From the NCBI GenBank assembly GCA_963771655.1, contig CAVYUG010000016.1, positions 1 through 17,748 of the forward strand: 17,748 bases of DNA, given 5' to 3'. The first letter of the stretch is position 1. Every line of letters starts with the position of its first letter. The notes beneath the pieces are model-generated. The model saw nothing but the letters and a program-made list of their open reading frames with translations, was not told the origin of the DNA and did not search any database. This document shows positions 13,981 to 17,748 of the stretch, in pieces. Origin of the DNA: JAWVFM01 sp963771655 (GTDB taxonomy: Bacteria; Actinomycetota; Thermoleophilia; Solirubrobacterales; 70-9). A program made the translations under genes and the position numbers.

Positions 13981-14042
13981 ATCGGTGATCGTAGCCCCGG
14001 ACCACCTCTGCGGGCCGGTTCTGCGCGACCGCGAAGGAACGT

Positions 14043-14057
14043 CCCGCAAATTGCGGG
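14043..14057. repeat. 15-bp palindrome CCCGCAA-A-TTGCGGG
   Basis: A perfect 7-bp inverted repeat with a single central base, upstream of the epimerase-like gene and ahead of the RNA candidate. It shares the frame CCCGxAxxxTxCGGG with the palindrome at 4062-4076, so both could be sites for one dimeric regulator. Confidence 0.35.
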
Positions 14058-14099
14058 ATAGAGAACCGTAACTATGGGTACTGAAAAGTGTTAAGTTAG

Positions 14100-14243
14100 T
14101 ACGCGCGTCCGTTAAGTCGGCATGTGCGACCGCCGATAGCGGCCGTGGAGACTTTTCAAGGCTGAAGGACCGACGGGCCAGCGGCGGGAATCGCTGGCGG
14201 TACGTCCTTTCGGAACCAAGGGCCCCTTCTCAGGGGCCCTTTT
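14100..14243 (+). ncRNA. Candidate structured small RNA or orphan riboswitch-like leader
   Basis: The plus strand shows nested pairings in order. AAGTC/GACTT (14114-14118 with 14150-14154) encloses CCGC/GCGG (14130-14133 with 14139-14142). AAGGAC/GTCCTT (14165-14170 with 14204-14209) encloses CCAGCG/CGCTGG (14178-14183 with 14192-14197). A 10-bp terminator hairpin follows. No protein frame fits. The next plus-strand gene is more than 360 nt away beyond an opposite-strand gene, so a stand-alone RNA fits better than a leader. It matches no riboswitch or small-RNA class I know. The 5' end is not defined and no good promoter is visible. Confidence 0.4.
14218..14243 (+). terminator. Intrinsic terminator hairpin
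   Basis: A perfect 10-bp stem AAGGGCCCCT/AGGGGCCCTT with loop TCTC (14228-14231) has its T-rich side, TTTT, at 14240-14243 on the plus strand. The same hairpin overlaps the stop of the minus-strand NfeD-like gene and may act in both directions, though the minus side lacks a T-run. Confidence 0.65.
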
Positions 14244-14562
14244 CCGTTGCCGGCGCGACCTCCAACCGCAGGCCGTCCACCCTCATGACGACCACCGGGT
14301 CGCCCGCTCGCACGGGCTCCGCGGCGTCCGCCGTCCACAGCTCGCCGCGCACGCGAACGCGCCCGCGCGGGTCGCAGTCCACCACCACCTCGGCCCGCAT
14401 GCCGACGAGCGCCTCGACACCCGTCTTCTTGCCCCAGCCGAGCGTTCGCCGCCAGATTGCGAGCTCGAGGACCTCGAAGCACGCGGCGGCGAGGACCACC
14501 GCGATCCCCCAAGGCGACGGGAGGAACAACAGCGCGAGCACGATGGCGAGGATCAGGAGCAT
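14230..14562 (-). CDS. NfeD-like small membrane protein
   Basis: The 110-residue product has two N-terminal transmembrane helices (about 1-19 and 19-36, separated by a PSPWG turn). A small beta-barrel domain follows: GVEALVGMRAEVVVD, GRVRVRGELWTA, VRAGDPVVVMRVDGLRLEV. Alternating GxxGxA, RGExW and V-x-G-x-x-L patterns are those of the NfeD C-terminal OB-fold domain. Short NfeD proteins of this type are membrane partners of flotillin/stomatin-like or membrane-protease systems; no such partner lies in this window. Its ATG (14562) is divergent from the metallophosphoesterase, 44 nt apart. The stop codon lies inside the terminator hairpin. Confidence 0.75.
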   Translation of the reverse strand: MLLILAIVLALLFLPSPWGIAVVLAAACFEVLELAIWRRTLGWGKKTGVEALVGMRAEVVVDCDPRGRVRVRGELWTADAAEPVRAGDPVVVMRVDGLRLEVAPATEKGP

Positions 14563-14606
14563 CTGTCATCCGGATCGTAGGCCTCGGGCGCAAGTAGCCT
14601 GAGCGC

Positions 14607-15713
14607 GTGCGCGCCCTCGTCATCTCGGACATGCACTTCGGGGCCTGGACGGGCGACGACCTGCTGCGGCACCGCTTCGCACTCGACGCGCTCGCGCCGG
14701 CGCTCGATGAAGTCGATGAGCTGATCATCCTCGGCGACCTCTACGACTTCCTCTTCTCGACCGTGGAGAACGCCTTCGACTCGGCTGAGGGCTTCTTCGA
14801 GCTCGTCGCTCGGAAGATGGCGGGCAAGCGCCTCGTCTTCTCCGCCGGCAACCACGACCACCACATCATGGTTCGCCAGCTGCGGACCGTTGTCGAGTAT
14901 CGGGTGGCAACGGCCGACGATGCCGAGTGCGAGGCGGAGCTCGAAGGCCACCGCGGGTTCTTCAAGCGGTATCTCGACCGGCGCCTGCCCGACATCGAGT
15001 CCGAGATCGTGTACCCGACCTACCGCTTCGGCGACGCGCTCTGCTTCCACGGCCATTACCTCGACGCGCACATGACCGGCTCGCTCCCCGATCGCCTGCT
15101 CAACAGGGGGACCTGGGGCATCGCGGGCGGCCGACAGACACGGCCAACGATCTCCGACTACGAGGCGACGATCGTGCCCCTGACCGAGCTCCTCTTCACC
15201 GTCGCCCAGCTGCCGCGCGGGACCGAGGCCCAGAAGGCGGCCCAGGCCGAGCTCGAGCGCGTCGCGCACATCGCCGCCCTCATGCGCGCTCCGATCCGGG
15301 AGCTCGGCCGCATCGCCCGCGCAATCGCGCGCCGCCGCCGCCCCGGAGACGCCGACCCGACTCGCACGATCGACCCGAGCGACCACCCCTCCGACGCCCT
15401 CAGCGCGTACGGAAAGGTCGTTCGCAACCTCGGGTGGGACCAGGAGACGAAGACGATGGTCTTCGCGCACACGCACCAGCCGCTCGAGCGCTGCCGCGAC
15501 GAGGGCGACGACGGCCTGGTGTTCTGGAACACCGGCTCGTGGATCTACGAGCCGCCCTCCCGCGACCCAGACGCGTGGGAGCGCTATCGCGAGCGCGCCT
15601 GGCCGGGGTCGGTCGTGCTGCTCGACACCAACCGACCCGAGCCCGAGCTGTTGCGGCTGCTGGAAGACTGTGCGGTCGCGGGCCCGGGATGGCGGCCCGG
15701 GAGCAACGAATGA
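14607..15713 (+). CDS. Calcineurin-like metallophosphoesterase
   Basis: The 368-residue product contains the complete dinuclear metal-site pattern of the family: D8 and H10 (SDMH), D44 (LGDLYD), N82-H83-D84 (GNHDHH), H148 and H150 (FHGHY) and H288/H290 (AHTHQP). Such enzymes hydrolyse phosphomonoesters or phosphodiesters; the substrate is not evident. A helical insertion (~150-275) with basic ARRRR separates the last two motifs and may contact lipid or nucleic acid (inference). The GTG start at 14607 places DxH at the usual distance from the N-terminus. The stop overlaps the start of the next gene as ATGA, indicating translational coupling with the secreted protein downstream. Confidence 0.92.
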   Translation: MRALVISDMHFGAWTGDDLLRHRFALDALAPALDEVDELIILGDLYDFLFSTVENAFDSAEGFFELVARKMAGKRLVFSAGNHDHHIMVRQLRTVVEYRVATADDAECEAELEGHRGFFKRYLDRRLPDIESEIVYPTYRFGDALCFHGHYLDAHMTGSLPDRLLNRGTWGIAGGRQTRPTISDYEATIVPLTELLFTVAQLPRGTEAQKAAQAELERVAHIAALMRAPIRELGRIARAIARRRRPGDADPTRTIDPSDHPSDALSAYGKVVRNLGWDQETKTMVFAHTHQPLERCRDEGDDGLVFWNTGSWIYEPPSRDPDAWERYRERAWPGSVVLLDTNRPEPELLRLLEDCAVAGPGWRPGSNE

Positions 15714-16432
15714 ACGCATCGACGCGCAAGAGGGCTCGAATCGGGCTGATCGCCCTGCTGGCGGCAGCTGCGCTCGTGCCCACCCCGTCAGCCTCCGCCG
15801 CCGGCGCGAGCCTCAACGGCATCCGCGACGCTCGCTACTGCGAGATCTTCACCGTCGTCACCGAGCCTTCGCCCGTGGCCACGGTGTGGAACACGCTCGG
15901 GCTGAACCGCTGCCCCCGCGCGTGGTGGGACGGCCTCGACCCGAACGCGCTCGCCGAGCAGCACCACGTGCCGCTCGTCGTCCTCAACGGGCCACGGCAC
16001 TTCGTTGTCGACGGCGTCTCCGTTCCCAGGCTCGGCCGGGTCTCGACATTCGCGGGCAAGAGGCTCCGAGAGGCGGCGACGATCGACCTCTCCCAGACGG
16101 GCGGCGGGAAGCCCCCGCCCTACACGAATGTCCGGATCAGCCGCTCGAACACCTGGCGATACGGCAAGGGGAAGCAGGTCTTCGACCTGATCGATCCCTC
16201 TGGCCGCGTCTACCGCATGCAGGCATACTCAGGGATCGTCGATTCGTCACTCACCTACAGGAAGCTCGCGCACCTCGGCGATCGTCTCGACCTTCCGAGC
16301 GGCTGGCGCTACCGGGTGAGCCGGCTGGAGCAGGACCTGTCGCTCAAGGCTCATGGGAGCGCGACCGTCCTCCAGGACGACTTCGAGGACACCTACCAGC
16401 GCCTCCCGGCGCGCTTCGCCGTCAGCCCTTAG
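15710..16432 (+). CDS. Secreted protein of unknown family
   Basis: The 240-residue product begins with a basic n-region and a signal peptide (MNASTRKRARIGLIALLAAA, cleavage expected after ASA near residue 30). The mature part opens with GIRDARYCEIFTV and contains a second cysteine in LNRCPRAWWDG, so one disulphide is possible. Later come FVVDGVSVPRLG and a motif reading VFDLIDPSGRVYRMQAYS. I do not recognise the family. Start choice is clear: ATG at 15710 overlaps the metallophosphoesterase stop (ATGA) and leads straight into the signal peptide; the longer upstream open frame is out-of-frame shadow. Its 3' end overlaps the convergent coiled-coil gene by 11 nt. Confidence 0.85.
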   Translation: MNASTRKRARIGLIALLAAAALVPTPSASAAGASLNGIRDARYCEIFTVVTEPSPVATVWNTLGLNRCPRAWWDGLDPNALAEQHHVPLVVLNGPRHFVVDGVSVPRLGRVSTFAGKRLREAATIDLSQTGGGKPPPYTNVRISRSNTWRYGKGKQVFDLIDPSGRVYRMQAYSGIVDSSLTYRKLAHLGDRLDLPSGWRYRVSRLEQDLSLKAHGSATVLQDDFEDTYQRLPARFAVSP

Positions 16433-17126
16433 GTTTCCGGCGCGCAGCGGCGACGCGCTTCCGGGCCCGCTTGGCGGCCTGCTCGGCGCTTTTCACCTCC
16501 CGCTCGGCCTCGGCCAGCTCCCGCTCGGCCTCGGCCAGCTCCCGCTCGGCCTTCTCCCGCCTGCGGCGCTTGGCTTGATCCGCCTTCTTCGACCGCGCGC
16601 GAGCACGCGGCTTCGGAGCGGCAATGGCCCCGAAGCCGATCGACGCCGCCCGCTCCTCGCGCTCGAGCGTGCCGGCGAGGACCCGCGAGCGGACCTCCCC
16701 ATCGACCGCGGCGGCCTCCAGCGTCTCTCGCACCTTGGCGAGCACCGCCTCGCTCGCGGGCTGCCGGAGCTCCGCGGCGAGCTCGCCGGCTTCCCTCACC
16801 AGCTCATCGAGCGCGGCGTCCTCCTCGTGAGCGATCCGGCGAAGCTTCTCGGCGTCGACCGAGCCCTCCGCCACCTCGCGCAGCTTCTCCACGAGCTCGG
16901 CCCAACTCCCAAGCGAATCCGGTGCTCGGTGCGAGAGCTGGTTGACGAGCCATGCGGGGCGCGTTGGCTTGCGCAGCTTTCGCACGCGCTCGCCGTCCTC
17001 GGCGCGCCCGTCCTCCCGGAGGCGCTTCGCCAACGCGTTTCGCGCGGAGACGAACTCGTCGGGCGGTGCGGCGAATAGCTCGCCGAGCTCGTCGGAGTCG
17101 AGGTCGGCGATCGCGTCCCTGGCCAC
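16422..17126 (-). CDS. Coiled-coil protein of unknown function
   Basis: The 234-residue product starts with a helical domain (LFAAPPDEFVSARNALAKRL, then RKLRKPTRPAWLVNQLS at ~50-66) of a type I associate with uncharacterised actinobacterial proteins. The middle (~70-160) is acidic and helical. The C-terminal ~65 residues are strongly basic and then form a coiled coil built on the heptad unit AERELAE, repeated nearly three times. No catalytic motif and no signal peptide are visible; a cytoplasmic or nucleoid-binding role is only a guess from charge. The start is GTG at 17126. The gene is convergent with the secreted protein and downstream of the glycoside hydrolase fragment on the same strand. 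Confidence 0.75.
   Translation of the reverse strand: MARDAIADLDSDELGELFAAPPDEFVSARNALAKRLREDGRAEDGERVRKLRKPTRPAWLVNQLSHRAPDSLGSWAELVEKLREVAEGSVDAEKLRRIAHEEDAALDELVREAGELAAELRQPASEAVLAKVRETLEAAAVDGEVRSRVLAGTLEREERAASIGFGAIAAPKPRARARSKKADQAKRRRREKAERELAEAERELAEAEREVKSAEQAAKRARKRVAAARRKPKG
16498..16551. repeat. 21-bp tandem repeat, about 2.6 copies
   Basis: The unit TCCCGCTCGGCCTCGGCCAG plus one C is repeated exactly at 16498-16518 and 16519-16539, with a partial third copy to 16551. It encodes the repeated heptads of the coiled coil, so copy number changes would stay in frame. Confidence 0.85.
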
Positions 17127-17185
17127 GCGTCGATGCTAAACGTGCGGAGGACACGGCTCCGCCGGCCGCTTCCCTGTCGGTCGGA

Positions 17186-17748
17186 TCAGCAGCCCGTGGG
17201 CGTCAGGCCGCGCTGGGCCGCGGTTCGGCAGTACGTGCCGAGTGGACCGGCCTTTGGGTTGCCGTTCTTGTTCAGGACGCCATAGGTGGGTGCCGTTGCT
17301 GTCGTCGATGATGTTCCAGACGTAGACCCCAGCCAGATCACTTTGTGCGGTAAGCCAGTCGCGGTAAGTCATCGTGATCGAGCCCTGTAGAGAGCCCGAC
17401 ACGTAGTTGTTTGTCTTCACGCCCGTCTCGGTCACCCAGATCGGACGCGCTCCGAGCTTCTTCTGATCGATTGACTCGATCGCCTTGTACTCATTCTGGA
17501 TATCACTGAGCGCACTACTCGCAGTGATCGCACTCGTCTGGATCGGGTAAAGGTGTAAGCCCACCCCGTCAATGGCAACACGCAGAAGATTCAGCCTGTT
17601 CAGGTAGTCCTGAGGGCACATCCACGTCGAATCGTTGGCGGTGCACGAGGTGCTGTTGTTGTGTACCGGAGCCAGACCCGCGCTGATCACGGGGAAGCTC
17701 CCACCGCCTTCACCGCTGCGGAGGCCGATATGAGCATCTTGGAGTACT
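17186..17748 (-). pseudogene. Glycoside hydrolase, clan GH-A-like (5' end outside window; two frameshifts)
   Basis: On the minus strand three frames in succession give one sensible protein. First comes YSKMLISASAAVKAVGASP, entering from the right edge. VISAGLAPVHNN follows, leading to GVGLHLYPI, RPIWVTETGV and GVYVWNIIDDSNGT. Last is YGVLNKNGNPKAGPLGTYC, ending in RGLTPTGC and a TGA at 17188-17186. WVTETG is the usual setting of the nucleophile glutamate on strand 7 of clan GH-A (GH5/GH39-like) enzymes; the acid/base would lie beyond the window. The breaks are a missing base at the C-run opposite 17691-17694 and an extra base near 17286-17292. Third-position GC bias is visibly weaker than in neighbouring genes, which hints at horizontal acquisition. 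Confidence 0.65.

Noticed and set aside
13981..14005. GTG at 14005 as start of the epimerase
   Set aside because: The first ~30 residues from there lack the Rossmann glycine motif, which is present in the frame starting at 13980.
14074..14094. Six-codon frame MGTEKC as a leader peptide before the RNA candidate
   Set aside because: No ribosome-binding site, only one candidate regulatory codon, and no biosynthetic gene downstream on that strand.
14927..15709. Plus-strand frame fused in front of the secreted protein
   Set aside because: It is the out-of-frame shadow of the metallophosphoesterase; the signal peptide begins at 15710.
1..17748. CRISPR array, insertion sequence with transposase, or defence island
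   Set aside because: No spaced direct repeats, no transposase frame with terminal inverted repeats, and no nuclease or methylase defence genes were seen.

Overview
The window is chromosomal DNA from a high-GC Gram-positive bacterium, most likely an actinobacterium and, by overall character, perhaps of the class Thermoleophilia (inference). The pointers are a strong G/C third-position bias, many GTG starts, a tRNA gene without an encoded CCA end, and the order thrS - infC - rpmI - rplT - SpoU methyltransferase, which in actinobacteria usually continues into pheST outside the window.

Layout. (1) 1-5882, all minus strand: a GT-C-like membrane protein, thrS, infC, rpmI and rplT, an intrinsic terminator, then a partial SpoU-family RNA methyltransferase running off the left edge. 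(2) 5962-8059, plus strand: a secreted DUF5995-like protein overlapping a three-helix membrane protein whose soluble part is a DnaG primase core with a degenerate TOPRIM active site. (3) 8070-11155: a secreted alpha/beta hydrolase whose start codon shares a base with a tRNA-Val gene. Beyond it are a decayed tyrosine-recombinase fragment, a membrane glycosyltransferase-like gene, a tRNA-Arg-like 3' fragment and a second, broken copy of the 5' half of the same tRNA-Val. This looks like the relic of an element integrated at the tRNA anticodon loop. (4) 11156-14005: a D,D-carboxypeptidase, a divergent classical SDR, and an extended SDR (epimerase) with a frameshift near its start. (5) 13981-14606: an intergenic stretch with an ordered set of hairpins ending in a strong terminator hairpin (candidate small RNA), then a small NfeD-like membrane protein. 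(6) 14607-17126: a metallophosphoesterase coupled by ATGA to a secreted protein of unknown family, convergent with a coiled-coil protein. (7) 17186-17748: the 3' part of a clan GH-A-like glycoside hydrolase with two frameshifts and weaker codon bias than its neighbours.

How the genes work together. Region 1 is a translation operon (tRNA charging, initiation, 50S assembly, RNA methylation). The dispersed secreted and membrane proteins are cell-envelope functions without an obvious common pathway. The best candidates for something undescribed are the membrane-anchored, active-site-less DnaG-like protein, the structured RNA candidate at about 14114-14243, and the tRNA-Val-bounded relic. Three frameshifts sit in or beside short C/G runs, so sequencing or assembly error is a serious alternative to real gene decay at those places.
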